A DNA stretch of 64,000 nucleotides from Choristoneura fumiferana (taxonomy: Eukaryota; Arthropoda; Insecta; Lepidoptera; Tortricidae): NCBI RefSeq assembly GCF_025370935.1, contig NC_133476.1:10177760-10241759 (forward strand). Reading direction: 5' to 3'. The translations under genes and the position numbers were made by a program. The notes under the pieces were generated by a model that saw only the letters and a program-made list of their open reading frames with translations, had not been told where the DNA came from and made no database searches. Below, piece by piece: positions 1-12,606 of the stretch. The first letter of the stretch is position 1. Every line of letters begins with the position of its first letter.

Positions 1-3000
1 GAAGATTTTATTTTACGACAATGAGTTAAAGAAATAAAAAATCAGGATAACTCCTACGGCGGTTTTGTGTTCACTTTTTACTGCTGTTAATATTAAGCAT
101 CGTGATTTACGTTTACGATGAGGTTGGAGTTACGGGTGGGATAAATTAATTACAGCCTGAATATTTAACGCAGTTTGTGTTAAGTCTTACGGTAAGGTAC
201 TATGTTACTTCAATACAATAAGGCAACTCAAGTATTCTTAGTTGCATTCAAGACGGAAATATCATGAGGATTTTACTTTTTATCTGGGTCTCGTAACGAG
301 AAAAAGCAGAATAGGGACCGACGGATTCCAATTACTTCTCAGAAATGTTCTAGAAATAAAAACTTTTATTGCAGTGGCTGTAATATAATACTCCAATAGA
401 ATAGAAAAAAAGACTCTGTTAATACAAAAAAAATGTAAATCGTCAAATTTATTAATTTTCATTATGGAATGACGGTGAACGTGAGTTCGTGTCTTATTTT
501 TGTTGTATAATAAATATCATGCATCAATTTTCTTTATTAAAACCTTTTTTTACGAGCGAACGTCGGAGCTTAATAAATTTTAAATTATGAACAGTTTTTA
601 AATGCAATACTCTAATAATGAACTCTTAAGTAGACTGACGTGTTTTAACAAAGTTTATCAGTGAACACGAAATCGTACAGGAAAGGTAACGGCGCTTATT
701 ACCGGGGTATCGAAATCGGCGGCCATCGCCGCTGCAATTTAAAACACGCATTTTATAATCATACCGATCGATTTGTTAAAAAAATATTATACACGATAAA
801 AGCTTATTTAGTTAACTCACGGATCTATAAACGCTAGTATATGTGAATGAATCAAAGATCTCGCCGCTCACTTATTAGTCAATTTCCGAAACGGCACCGT
901 AGGAAGAGGATTTGCCATATTAACACGTGACACCACGTACAAGCGGACTCGAATCTTGTTTAGTGTTTAACGGAATAGTTACTAATTTTATGGTTTTTTA
1001 ATGGCTTTTTATAGTTTTTTGTACGAGTTCTGAGTACTTTTTGTATATTTTGGCCCGGAAATACGATTAAAATGGAAAATAAAATACAGCGGCGATAGGC
1101 GCCATTTTTAACTGTGTAGGTATTGTAATACTGTGGTATACTACATTAATAGTTAGTGGTAATTTTGGTACTTCATGCTTTTTTTTGTATTAAAACGTTA
1201 TACTTCATGCTTTATTTTTGGTACAAATGATTCGTTATATTATTTGTTACAGTTATTCCAATCTTGATCTATTCACTCTTGTAAAAAACTATTTCCGTGG
1301 TATGAAACAAACTTTCTTACAAAACTATAGTACTGAATTTGTAGTTTCTTTAGAAACCGTTATTTTTGCCAAGTCGTTTAAATATTGCGATAAAATTTTA
1401 TATTTACTTACCAGTTATGTGTTTTTGGTTATATACCAAGATTGTAATATGCATTTTTGATTTTTAATGCAAACACAACTCTATTTTATTGTTTTTATGG
1501 GTCGGAAATAGATTTTACAATACTCCAAATTAAGCCAATTAATAATGGTAGGTATTTAAAATTTTGGGGTACCGTAAGGTCATTTTTTTTTTATTAAAGT
1601 TGTGATTTTTACTCAGCATACAAACATCATAATATTACTGGTGGCATAAGCATAAAAACATATTAATTATAGTGGGTTGCATACATTCATTGAATCAAAT
1701 ATTACTTTTTTAATTAGTCCTCTCAAAAAAAACTTGGTGTACAATATAATAAATACAGAAGCAGAGCCATTATTTTTTTAATCGGTATTAAGCTCCAAAT
1801 CATGAATCGGGTTCCTATTACCGGTGGTACTTATAACTAAAACGAGCTCAAAAGTAACGACACTGAAAGTTCAATAATTGATGTTCAATATAAAAACTAT
1901 TCTCGTTTGTTAAGGCGCTTTGATACCCTTTATTTTTGGACCCATTTGAAAACTTCCTTAAGTACCACGGTAATAGGCACCGTTACCTTATTTGGTTGAA
2001 AATCAGCAACGCGCTGGTACGTACGGTACGGTACTCAGAATTAAGTTAAGGTTTAAATAAAATTACAATTTACGTGCTTATAAATATAATAGGACAAATC
2101 ACAAACATACAACCTCGAAATTATTGGCGCGGAATCATCGGTCTTTCTTATTGAAACTCGTTGAAGTTTGTTTTCAAAGCTGAAACTGATTTTCCGCTGG
2201 TCGCTATTAATTCAAATGCCCGTAAAATGTTAGATCCTTTATATATTTACTCGGAAATTTAAATGCAGAATAATAAATAATGACAGCAAAATGTTTTGTT
2301 TACAACAAAGTGAGGATTGAAGCCGTGTTATTTGCTTTGACACGCAATCTACATGTAGATGGGATGGAATAGGTAGCTTCGTTATTCGACGAGTCATTTT
2401 GCTAGCACTTGATTGGTAGAATAGCAGGAAATGGTTCTGATGAGATGAGTAAAAACCTTCATTGAATTAGTTTGTTTTTAATCATCAGAAACATGTCCTG
2501 ATATTCTATTATTGTGTAGTTTGCACCTACAGTTTTTAAAAATCTCAATTATTCTATGTCGATTGTGATTAAATAGCCACCTCAATAACCGGCAACTAAA
2601 GGTTTACCTACGAGTTATACCTGTATTTGCATTGTGGATCCAGACCCTTAATCTATTTACGAATGCACGGGAATTTGAATTCGGTTTAAATCATTCCACT
2701 CTGCTCCTAAAATAGCAGATCGTGTTGCGGTCACTTCCCGTAGGGTTTAGGTACTTAGTTAGCCCACCTGGGCTGGTGTGCGAAGGGCCTCAATGTTTTG
2801 ATTGTACAAATTTCTAACTCGTTCATGATTCGCGGTGAGTTCGTTAGCATTTGTAAACAACTTTATGTACACGAAACGTGCTACAGTGCCTGTATTTGTT
2901 TAACAATTTCTCGCGAATGTTATTATGGATTGTAATTTATTTCATTTAAAACAAAGAAATAAATAAACAATGTTACAATTGTTAAATTAACTGCACCAGT

Positions 3001-3610
3001 CTTTATTATGATTGCCACGGCAGACCTGTGACTTTGTTACTTTGTTTGCGGTAAATAAATTATTCATTCCGTGGGTACTTTTATTTCCCTCTGGATCAAG
3101 GTAGCTAAATCACTTTCTTCCTTTATTAAGTTTAGTTTCACAGAACCCAAAGACGTAAAATAGTATTTGTAATAATATATTTGAAATTAAAGCAGCGGGG
3201 TACACAAATGTGTAATTTTGTTTCCAATTTTACACAATAAATTTCCGTTATTGTCAGCTCGTGTAAATATTAACACAAAGGTTTAAACAATATTATTAAA
3301 ATATACTTTCTTAGTTTTTTTTAGAAACTGTTTTTCCGTTAAGAATGGTTTTAGGTAATATTTTTTAATAGAATTGGAAAAACAAGTTTATGCATTAAGA
3401 GAAGGTTTTTATTTTATTTTAGTCTATCGTATAATGATTCATATTTAAATTTTAACACAAGTGAAAACAGAGTAGCAAAGCTTTATTAATTTGTATTTCT
3501 ATAGATAGGTACAGTATCTGAATAATTTTAGTATGTATTTTTTGAATATATATATATATATATATATTATTTTTTTTACAACATACTTTGAATTTCATAT
3601 AAACGTGTTT
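1..3610. other. AT-rich intergenic DNA, no gene recognised
   Basis: I found no ORF with recognisable protein character here; the longest is 80 codons of low-complexity AT-rich reading. Small structures only: an imperfect hairpin pairing about 1814-1832 with 1961-1978 around the string cctattaccg, a short direct repeat (tacttcatgc) near 1170 and 1200, and a TA dinucleotide run at about 3548-3568. This could be intergenic DNA or a large intron. Confidence 0.5.
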
Positions 3611-4025
3611 GGGCCTTTCTCTTAAAAGTAGTAAGTATACCTAAGTTTTTTCAGGGCATTTGAAATTTTTATGTTATATCTACTCAGAATCACGAGTACT
3701 ATCGACTTTAATATGTGAAAAAAAGTGTCCCAAAATTTGAATATATTTTTTGTACTTCCATTCCGTTACTCTCATATAAGTGTATATGGGAAAGGTATCG
3801 GAATGGAATACAAAATTTTGGGATACTTTTTTCACCTATTAAAATCGATAGTACTCGTGATTCTGAGTAGATGTAACATAATGATGGTCTTTCCTAAATC
3901 GCTGGTAGTTTAAAAAATGACGTGTAAAAGTGCCCCTTGCGGCCTATTTACTGAATAAATAATTTGAATAAAAATTTCGAAATCCCAGAAAAAAGTTAGG
4001 GGTACAACTTTTAAGAGAAAGGCCC
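3611..4025. mobile_element. foldback MITE-like element with inverted ends
   Basis: Both ends carry gggcctttctcttaaaag in inverted orientation. A second inverted pair lies inside (about 3678-3737 against 3810-3872), so most of the 415 bp can fold into one long imperfect hairpin. The element is flanked by gttt on both sides (3607-3610 and 4026-4029), a plausible 4-bp target duplication. It has no coding capacity. Superfamily not assigned. Confidence 0.65.
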
Positions 4026-6477
4026 GTTTATGTTATAAAGCTCCTGCAACAGCAAGCGCCTTGATCGAAAGCCTACTTTGAAAAATTTTGAATGTCATAA
4101 AATTTAAAATAACGGTGCGTGGTTGTTATAATCCCAATATTACAAAAATGGGAAAAACTAAAAAATAGTGATGTGTACTATGTATGTACCTACTAGCGTC
4201 TATTCCACAGCTAAGATGGCAGTAACTACTTTTAGTTTCGTGATTTCTACTTAACGAGATAAAAGGAACACCATTTTCTTAAGTAAGTACGTTTAAGCTA
4301 AAAATTGCCAATTTAGCTATTTGATACCTTTGAATTGGTTAAGTTTTATCATCTCCCGTTCCCGGTGTCTAGACTGCATTAATCTTATTTATAGTCTACT
4401 TGAATTCTTCTCAATGGCATGAATTACTATTTAAATCAATTGTTTCGTTTTACATTTTAGTAAAGAAACTAAGTAAAAAGCTCTAAGGTGTATTTACCTA
4501 TCACCAAAAATATCTCAATGGTTATCTTATGGTGATTTTTAATCTCTACATTAGGTACTGACCTATTATAAAGATTAGATTTTATGGCCTTTCAAGCAGC
4601 TGCAGGTTGTGTATTCGAGACTTAACGCGCCACTTTAATTTTTTGATTAGTGTAAATTAGCATTTGAAAACCGTGAACTTTTAGGTGAAGAGAAATATTA
4701 TGAAGGAATCTACACCGATCTGCGAAGTATGCGATGGTGTGGGAAGATTCCAATCCACGCCAGACCAGCTTGGGAACTATACCCCAAGCTCTCTCATTCT
4801 GAGAAGAGGTACAGACCTTCGACTACTACGCTACTAATGCGGTACAGACCTAGCAGTAGCGTGCATGCTTTTACGGTATTGGAAAATGCTGATAACATTA
4901 ATAATATCTATTTTATCAGGATACCAAACTGGTAAAAAGACAGGTTGAAGTTTGATATAGTTTGATGGAACAAAATGCTATTTTGATATTCATCGATTAT
5001 GTCGACGCGAGTTAGTTAACCGGCCTCGATTAAACTGTTTAATTTATTGCTTTGCCATAAACATTGTATTTTATTTGCACACAAGCAGAATGTTTTTAAC
5101 GAAATATAGGTCGGTCGAATAGAACTGGGCCATATTTCAGGAGAAACATGTTGCGTGTCTGAACACTGACAAGGTGGTTTTACGTAGATGTTTCCCTGTT
5201 GCTATTTTCTGTCTCTGTTCTAAGAAAATATTCCCAGTGTTTCAGGGTTTTGAATACCGAGAGTGACGCCAATTTATCAATATAGTATAGCTAAGATACC
5301 GTAGCAAGAAACCGTACCGCTTATTAGGGCTCGGTACCTAAAATGGAAAAAGGAGCTCTCTTCATTTTTCTGATGTGTGTCAGTATGTCCAAATCCTCAT
5401 TCTCCGGAATTCTTAGAGTTATCTACTGGTAATCGAATCCAACATGTCAACAGTCTAGGACTTTACTCAAAAATAAGTATGGTTTTCATAAAATTACTAT
5501 ACAAACATATGTTTCAACGGGACCTTTTGTGCACAAAACTGAGTCGGACTTGGCTAGTCTTTTAGGAGACGACCTTTTTAATTTAGTGGCACATTACACA
5601 GAATGAGAGTTTCAAGAAATAAATCATTTTGCGAGGTTTCCTTCACGCTTAATTTTAGAGAAAATTTACTAAAAATGTTTATTTTACCGAAAACGCCGAC
5701 CGAAAGTTATTTAACAGGCACTCACTTGAACGTCGTCGGCTAATAAACTGGCCACTTTGAAAATAAATGTTTTAACATGAATTTAGGTAAATTTGTATAA
5801 CCAATTTATGTTGAAATGAGCAGTCTTATTATTTGTGCTGGTTTTTTTAAATGTCAATCTGTTAATTAAAAAACGGCTTGTATCCGACATTGTAGGTACG
5901 TAATAAAAGCAGACCCATCAAGTCTAGTTCTCATTTCACTTTCATATCACTTAAATGGCATCGAATAGAACCCCAGAGGCCTCTACTCAAGTACTTTAAA
6001 AGATTTGTTTGCTTCAGCATTGTTTTAGGAAAGTTTAGACCGGATCCAATTTTTCTTAGCTGCTAAATTAAGAAGTTTCTGGCTGTGCTCAAGTAAAAAC
6101 GACAAAGACTGATGGTTTAGCGTGACATAAATATAAAGGTCTTTTGTAATCGCGGCTCTACTCTATCGTAGGTAAGTCTACTATTTAATAAGCAAAACTA
6201 TACTTAGTAATTCTGTAAAGTTAATAATATAATAATTGTAAGTTGAAAGACCTATCCAACGACACCCCATATCATGAGGTAGAGGACGAAAAATCATGCT
6301 CTCTTTACATACAAGGGAAGTAACCTATTTTTTAAGCATGCGCTAATTTTAAATGATGACTATCTACCTGATGCCCGCTCTGCGTGTTGGGCTGATGACG
6401 TAGCGGCCAACCTGAGAGATGCAATTACACATTGGAGAGAGCACCATGTACCTACTTCCATCACACTCTAATAATAT
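4026..6477. other. intergenic DNA with dispersed-repeat fragments
   Basis: No gene recognised. About 4726-4812 resembles the lepidopteran SINE tail seen better at 19488-19795 (ctctcattctgagaagagg). About 5325-5400 and 6245-6330 look like fragments of the family containing ggttccgta and 'gacctatccaacga' that is fullest at 36640-37290. The remainder shows nothing I can name. Confidence 0.45.
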
Positions 6478-6712
6478 ACTGCTCAAAAGAAAATAAGGGC
6501 CACGCGAATTTCATTGGTGAAACGAAAAAACTACAATATAATGCTTTATAACATTCCTTGTCGAAAACTGGTTTTATTAATACAACATGACACGATCCAA
6601 AATACTTTTCATTTAATTAAATGTATTCAATTAAAAACGCAAACATATTTTTGATTTCATGTTAGGTACCGGTAAAATTCAAGTGGCCCTTATATTCCTT
6701 TGACTAGTGTAT
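6478..6712. mobile_element. short inverted-repeat MITE
   Basis: The left end (about 6480-6530, containing aaaataagggccacgcgaat) and the right end (about 6661-6711, containing attcaagtggcccttatatt) are inverted copies with mismatches. The 235-bp element has no ORF. A related copy of the right half occurs at about 41030-41225, so this is a dispersed family. Confidence 0.55.
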
Positions 6713-7054
6713 AAATACGTCTCTCAGGTTGTCCCAATACGTATATATTTATCAGGCGTAAGAATGGAACAAAAATTTGGTCGATTATTAAAACGCGTTA
6801 GGGAGAACGAGCAGGTAGAGAATTTTTTAATTCATCGACATATTTAATTATCGATCAGATGAAATACTACGAACGTTCCTTTAGCTGACTAAGCAGCACT
6901 AATATGCGAACAGTGATTATATAACTTAACGACAACATTTTCTCAAATTGCATTTCTGTATTAAGTACGTACACAAATATTGTTTTTTTTTATATCCAAT
7001 ATTTTATTTGTTATTGACTAGATTAACTTTAGTTTCTTTTACCGAGCCATGGCT

Positions 7055-7232
7055 TCATCATCATTCCCAGCCTATATTACGTACCCACTGCTGGGCACAG
7101 GCCTCCTCAGAGCAAGTTCAATGATGTGTGAAGTTCCCAATCAGCCCTGGGCCCGTGTGGAAACTACGGCTTAAGGCCTCTCATTCTGAGAGGAGGCCTA
7201 GGCCCTGCAGTGGGACATATAAAGGCCGATGA
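7055..7232. repeat. head-to-head SINE tail fragments
   Basis: Positions 7057-7115 carry the SINE tail in reverse (cccactgctgggcacaggc) and 7115-7232 carry it forward (ctcattctgagaggaggcc, then tgcagtgggacatataaagg). The same family appears at about 4726, 19488-19795, 26315-26400, 39216-39302, 45950-46150, 53465-53535 and 53560-53820. Confidence 0.6.
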
Positions 7233-7944
7233 CGATATTGTGCTTATACTTTATTTGATAATGGTGTTATCTTTTGTGCAAAGGAAACTCAAACCTATCG
7301 CAAACAACAATGAAATAACAGAAATTGTGAGTGCACGGCAACTGACAACAAGATGGAACTTTCAGTCAGTACTAAGTGCGGTAGCGCCAGTATATTTATC
7401 CAATAAAATTGTTTGTTCTTTAACAAAATAAAGTAAAGAACCTTTGTATTTATAACTTAAACACATTGTTGTTTTTAAAGAAAAATCAAGTAAGTATTCA
7501 TTTTCCATATCCGTTGTCCAGTTTCCCGACATCCGTGCATAGTTCTTCAAAACAAAAGTCCTTTCACTCATCACACGCTATAGAAAATATCTCTCTCGAT
7601 TCGTATCAACACAGCACAAAAGAAATGTATCAGCCATTGTTTGATAGAATAGGTGGAACTCGAGCTTTATTTTATCTGTATCGGATATTTTGAATAGGCG
7701 GGGTTTGTTCTTAATTTCAAACTGTCACTGCAGTGAAATGTTTTATCCTGTGGTTGGAATTGAGATTCGTGTTTTTGTTACTTCATGACATGGAAATAAG
7801 TACTAACCTTATTTACTTTCAAACTATGCTTGGCATGCCAGAGTAGGACAAGTACGACTATCTAAAATATTTAGTAATCTGACTTTTACCACTTAAGTAT
7901 AACTTAGTATTGGTATAATAAAGATACTAGAAGTTTTATTATGT

Positions 7945-8340
7945 ATCTGGGGGCACGGTAGTGCCCCGCCAAGTCGAGCGCGAAGCAAACACTGCCGTAC
8001 CATCCTTTACTGGAACCATTTCGCCGCATTTTCAGGCCCCTATTTGAGAGCCTCTGGATAAGACCAGAACGCAGATATTTTTGTCATCCAGTAAGCTATA
8101 ATTACATACTTAAAACCAAAATTTCAAGTCTGTAGGTCATTTAGTTCCGAAGTTAAGCGAAAGCAAAGTTTTGCATTTATGACACTCACTCACTCATCAT
8201 TCACTCATGATCATCAAAATAGAACTAGTACTTCCCATAAACTCAGAGAGCTGAAATTTGGCACAGAGTTAGGGTTTAATGGACACATAAAGGGAGAACT
8301 ATAAAAACTAGGATAATCGAAGATCTGGAGTACATGGTGA
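7945..8340. repeat. dispersed lepidopteran-type repeat, non-coding
   Basis: The block starts near ggggcacggtagtgccccgc (itself palindromic) and includes gagctgaaatttggcacag, strings I associate with an abundant non-coding repeat in lepidopteran genomes. No ORF. Family assignment is from memory. Confidence 0.4.
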
Positions 8341-8417
8341 CCCTGATTAGAAAACACAAGAGTTCAACCAAACTATTAGAAATGGTATATACCGCCTTTA
8401 CAAAACATATTTAACTA

Positions 8418-8786
8418 ACCAAAAACATTCTGTAAAAAACTAGCCAAGTCTCGATGGAGCTGCTTGTTTATCTCTAAAAAGTAATGAAATCTAGACAAAG
8501 ACGTGCCAAGTCTAAGGTTCCTTACTGCGATTTCTTTATTATTATAGTTAATGTTGTGTGACTTGGCCGTTGACTTGTACCCACTAACGTATAAAGAATG
8601 TTATATTGTCCGCGTATTGAGTCTCAACATTTACTGGATACGACTTAAGACTCGACTATAATAATAAAGAAATCCAGTAAGTAAGAACCTTAGACTTGGC
8701 ACGACTTTGTCTAGATTTCATTATTTTTAGAGATAAACAAGCAGCTCCATCGAGACTTGGCTAGTTTTTTACAGAATGTTTTTGGT
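8418..8786. mobile_element. MITE with about 130-bp terminal inverted repeats
   Basis: The left arm (about 8418-8548) and right arm (about 8657-8786) are inverted near-copies: accaaaaacattctg at the left edge and its complement cagaatgtttttggt at the right edge, with arms including gccaagtctcgatggagctg. Only about 110 bp separates the arms. No coding capacity and no certain target duplication. Confidence 0.7.
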
Positions 8787-9041
8787 GGGATGGATTATAC
8801 ACGATAAACAAACAGTAACCAGCACCAATATCTGATACAACAAAGCGTGCATAAATATCTGATGCGACTCTATTTCTAGGGCTGATAGGACGTGCCAGAT
8901 ATTTTTGCATGCTCCGCGTGGTAGATATTAATGTAGGTGACTGTACTTAACTATGTATATACCTAAGTATACCTAGCTGCTGCGGTAAAAGGGATATCGT
9001 GATATCCTGATTAACTTTCCATCCGGTCGGTGTAAAGGGAT

Positions 9042-9262
9042 TGTAGAAAAAGATATTGAGTTCTTTCTTTCTTTCTTTAAAACTAGAAATAATTGTACGA
9101 GGGTAGTTTCGTTATACCCCGATAGATGGCGCTAGTACGGGCGCTCCACAACTCTGAATCGCGCTGTTAAGATTTTTCTAAGCATGTATAAGGTCTGAGA
9201 ATGCGTTTGTATTTTTGAACATTAAAACCACACTGAAGTGAAGCATGTGTTTGATTTATACA
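9042..9262 (+). repeat. 5' LTR of the BEL/Pao element
   Basis: Starts tgtagaaaaagatatt and ends gatttataca, giving TG...CA termini. It is 221 bp, against 222 bp for the 3' copy. It includes a ttctttctttctttc run and gatagatggcgctagtacgg. The primer binding site candidate follows at once: tggtccttctgaaatcgg begins at 9264. Confidence 0.93.
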
Positions 9263-9263
9263 T

Positions 9264-9281
9264 TGGTCCTTCTGAAATCGG
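9264..9281 (+). promoter_or_regulatory. candidate tRNA primer binding site, BEL/Pao
   Basis: The string tggtccttctgaaatcgg begins with TGG, the complement of a tRNA CCA end, just inside the 5' LTR. I did not determine which tRNA it matches. Confidence 0.6.
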
Positions 9282-9994
9282 ATTAATTGATCTTGTTAAG
9301 TATCAGTGGTGACGAATTTTTTTCTGAAGTTAAACCAAGCGATTCTTCGGAATTGTTTGACGCACCTATGGGCAGTGGATTGCTGTTCGGGGCGTAATCA
9401 GCGAGTACGTGTTGAATCGTACTGCAGCCGGGGAGCTACAAGCAGAGGGCGCCGCGGAAGGAAAGCCTATAGCAGCAAGCAATCTCAAGGAGGTGACTTG
9501 AACTAATGGACAAAATTGTGAGTTATTTATGTTTATTATTACGCAAATTTAATAACTTCATTTCAACAAGTGCAATTAGTGAATGGTGTTTTAAAGTGAG
9601 CGAAATTGGACTTAGAATTTATCAGTTAAATAACTTTGAAGAATATTGAATTGATTAACAGTGGCAGATAGAACAATTATTTGAACTTAAAAGTGAAGTA
9701 GTAAATTATAGTTTAAACTTAGAATAATTTAGAGTAAGAAAAGTGGTTGAGACGGGGAACCTACGCTCGATTTCACCTAGTTCTAGTTCCTAAACACTTG
9801 TAAAATTTTCGAGGTTTATTCTTTGGACTTGTAAAATATTTAAAAAAAATCCTTGGTGTAAACTTGTAAAATTTCTCAAGATTTATCATTACTAAAAATA
9901 AATATTTGTGTTATTACTTAGCAGGTACATTCCAATCGATAAATAGTTGGAATTTTTGTTGTTTTTTGCCGTTGTTTGCACTGTGTTATAAAAC

Positions 9995-12124
9995 ATGGAT
10001 CCGTTAATCGCTATGCAATGTCAGATTAAAGTACGTATAGAGAGGGCTAAAAAGAACTTTGCTAAATCTCCAAAAGAACGAATAACAGATCAATATGTGT
10101 CTACTAGGCTCGAAAGTTTAGAGGAAATGTGGCTGAATTTTGAGACTGGTCACAAAAGATTAATGGAAGAATACTACAAACAACTGATGTCGAGTAGTTA
10201 CATTTCTGAGGAGGTATATGATTCCACGCAGGATTTGTATTTAGATTACAAGGTGGAACTAAGAACTGTAGCTCAGACATTTGTTTCGATCAGTAATTCA
10301 AATCAGCAGCCCGCTGACAATCAGCTAAGTACAATTAATACAGTAACGAAACACAATGCGGTTCAATTGCCAAAAATTGTCATTCCCACCTTCTCCGGGA
10401 AATACACGGAATGGGTCACATTCCGCGATCTGTTCGAATCTCTAGTTCACAACAACGATACAATTGATAATGTGCAGAAAATGCATTATCTGAAGAGTTA
10501 TTTGACTGGGGAGGCAGAACTGTTACTGCGTCAAATACCTATATCTAATTCTAATTATACGAAGTGTTGGGATTTATTGAAAGATAGGTATAACAATAAA
10601 AGATTTATTTGCCAAACGATTTTAAAACGATTTTTGTCTCAAAAAAGTAGCGCTTGTGAGTCAGCAAACTTTTTAAAGGAATTAATTGATACTAGCACCG
10701 ATTGTTTGAATGCCTTGACGAATATTGGTATTGACGTTACGACGTGGGATGTTATAGTTATTCACTTGCTTACTCTTAAGTTAGACCCCGAGACAAGAAA
10801 GCAATGGGAATTGGCGGCTTCATCAACAGGGGGTGCGGACGTACTACCGTCATTTATTCAATTTAAAGAATTTATTATAAACCGGTTTAGAGCTTTAGAA
10901 TTTATTGAAACAAAAAAAACGGTATATAATACTAATGCTGCACCTACTGTTCATAGGTCGCGAACATTGCACGTATCCCAGGGCACCAAGTGCCCATTAT
11001 GTTTCGAACTTCACAAAATAACATTTTGCAAGCAATTCGCTAAACTAGATTTAGACGCACGGCGTGATTTTGTCCAAAAGAAGGGTTTGTGCTTTAATTG
11101 TTTAGGCGGTTTTCATTCGGCTAGGGTATGCCAAAATCCTACTCCATGCAGAATTTGTAAACGTCGTCACCACTCGCTGCTTCACCCCACGAGTGGCTCT
11201 GTAACCGGTGTTTCTTCATCTAATTTTGGAGAAAGCACAACGAATGTTGGAACCGTTGCAGAGGAACCGGAAGCAACTGAGGAGGGTTCGGACCCAGAAT
11301 CTATTACAGCCTGTTTTTCTTCAGGAAATAACGATCAAGTGCTGCTAGCTACTGCGTTAGTTAGCGCTCAGTCGAAAAACGGGCAGTATTATACTGTACG
11401 TGCGCTGCTTGACCAAGGATCTCAAGCTTCGTTTGTCACCGAATCCACCGCTCAGTATTTGGGCTTGAAAAAGAGAGCGATTCAAGGTAATATCTCAGGC
11501 CTGGGTGGGGAAAATAACGTTCGATCAAAATCGATGGTTACCTTGAATTTGCAATCGCTGGTGTTTCCAGAGGTTAAACTATCACTGAGAGCGTATGTAC
11601 TGAAGTCAATTACTACACTTCTTCCTGCAAAGAAGGTAGTAGATTTGACGTCATTAGACATAAGCAAAATACCGTTGGCTGACCCAAATTATCACACGCC
11701 TAACAAAATTGACGTTTTGTTAGGAGCTGAGGTCTACAGCCGGATAATTCAAGAAGGAGTAAAAAAGAACACACAAGGCAATTTTGTGGCTCAGGCTACT
11801 TCACTGGGCTGGGTCCTATCCGGAATAGTACTTTCAGACCAGGAACAGTGTCATATAACCGTATTGCATACCGTACTGAATGAAGACGATCAGTTGAAAA
11901 AGTTTTGGGAGCTGGAGTCTGATTCATCGGCTTCTCGAGGAAAAAATCTCTTGACAGAAGAGGAGAAAAAATGCGAAGAAATATTTGCAACCACTACTAC
12001 GAGAGATACTGATGGTAGATATGTAGTAAAGCTTCCATTCAAACACGACGATCCACGCTGCAAATATGGTGGCTCCCTGGAGATAGCTGAAAGAAGATTT
12101 TACGCTTTAGGGAAAAAAGATTAA
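9995..12124 (+). CDS. gag: BEL/Pao Gag with aspartic protease (709 aa)
   Basis: This ORF encodes the structural Gag and the protease of the BEL element. Residues about 123-280 match the DUF1759-type capsid region (LPKIVIPTFSGKYTEW). Cysteine-rich zinc-binding segments follow at about 332-395 (CPLCFELH and CFNCLGGFH...C, then CRICKRRHH). The aspartic protease active-site region is LLDQGSQASF at about 470; BEL proteases often carry such variants of the usual D-S/T-G triad. The start is the first in-frame ATG after a 730-bp leader. The frame runs into the beginning of the reverse transcriptase region and ends at TAA 12122-12124, just after an A6 run (12113-12118), where the downstream frame shifts by one. 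Confidence 0.9.
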   Translation: MDPLIAMQCQIKVRIERAKKNFAKSPKERITDQYVSTRLESLEEMWLNFETGHKRLMEEYYKQLMSSSYISEEVYDSTQDLYLDYKVELRTVAQTFVSISNSNQQPADNQLSTINTVTKHNAVQLPKIVIPTFSGKYTEWVTFRDLFESLVHNNDTIDNVQKMHYLKSYLTGEAELLLRQIPISNSNYTKCWDLLKDRYNNKRFICQTILKRFLSQKSSACESANFLKELIDTSTDCLNALTNIGIDVTTWDVIVIHLLTLKLDPETRKQWELAASSTGGADVLPSFIQFKEFIINRFRALEFIETKKTVYNTNAAPTVHRSRTLHVSQGTKCPLCFELHKITFCKQFAKLDLDARRDFVQKKGLCFNCLGGFHSARVCQNPTPCRICKRRHHSLLHPTSGSVTGVSSSNFGESTTNVGTVAEEPEATEEGSDPESITACFSSGNNDQVLLATALVSAQSKNGQYYTVRALLDQGSQASFVTESTAQYLGLKKRAIQGNISGLGGENNVRSKSMVTLNLQSLVFPEVKLSLRAYVLKSITTLLPAKKVVDLTSLDISKIPLADPNYHTPNKIDVLLGAEVYSRIIQEGVKKNTQGNFVAQATSLGWVLSGIVLSDQEQCHITVLHTVLNEDDQLKKFWELESDSSASRGKNLLTEEEKKCEEIFATTTTRDTDGRYVVKLPFKHDDPRCKYGGSLEIAERRFYALGKKD

Positions 12125-12132
12125 ATAAAAAT

Positions 12133-12606
12133 ATGGAATTCAAAGCCAAATATCAGGAAGTAATTCACGAATACTTACATCTAGGACATATGGAGGAAGT
12201 ACCGAAAGATAACAAAATCAAAGCAGATGCCGTGTACTTACCGCAACTGGCTGTGGTGAGACAGAACAAGGATACAACTCAACTGAGAGCGGTGTTCGAC
12301 GCATCCTGTAAAGGGAACAATGGCATATCACTAAATGATGATCTCATGGTTGGACCAACATTGCAACAGGATCTAAGACATCTAGTTCTTCGATGGAGAT
12401 CCTATCCAATTAGTTTGGTCGCTGATATAGTTAAAATGTACAGACAGGTAAAGGTCAAAGGAAGAAGACGCCGATTTCCAAAGAATATTGTGGAGAGACA
12501 CTGTGGAGTCGGAGCTACAGCACTTCCGCTTGCTGAGAGTTACATTTGGTACAGCAAGTGCTCCTTACCTGGCGGTAAAGGCGTTGCAACAAACGGCTCT
12601 AGATGA
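12133..12606 (+). pseudogene. pol: BEL/Pao reverse transcriptase, N-terminal segment
   Basis: This segment carries the fingers/palm part of reverse transcriptase (LRAVFDASCKGNNGISLNDD, then LVADIVKMYRQVKV). Similarity to the family stops near codon 105 (about 12455-12480), where the reading continues in the frame of the next segment; the remaining codons to 12606 look out of frame. It lies one frame away from the gag/protease ORF. In intact BEL elements gag, protease and pol usually form one polyprotein, so the break is either decay or a sequence error. Confidence 0.8.

Noticed and set aside
9306..9506. 66-codon ORF in the BEL leader
   Set aside because: It lies in the untranslated leader between primer site and gag, with no similarity to a known BEL product.
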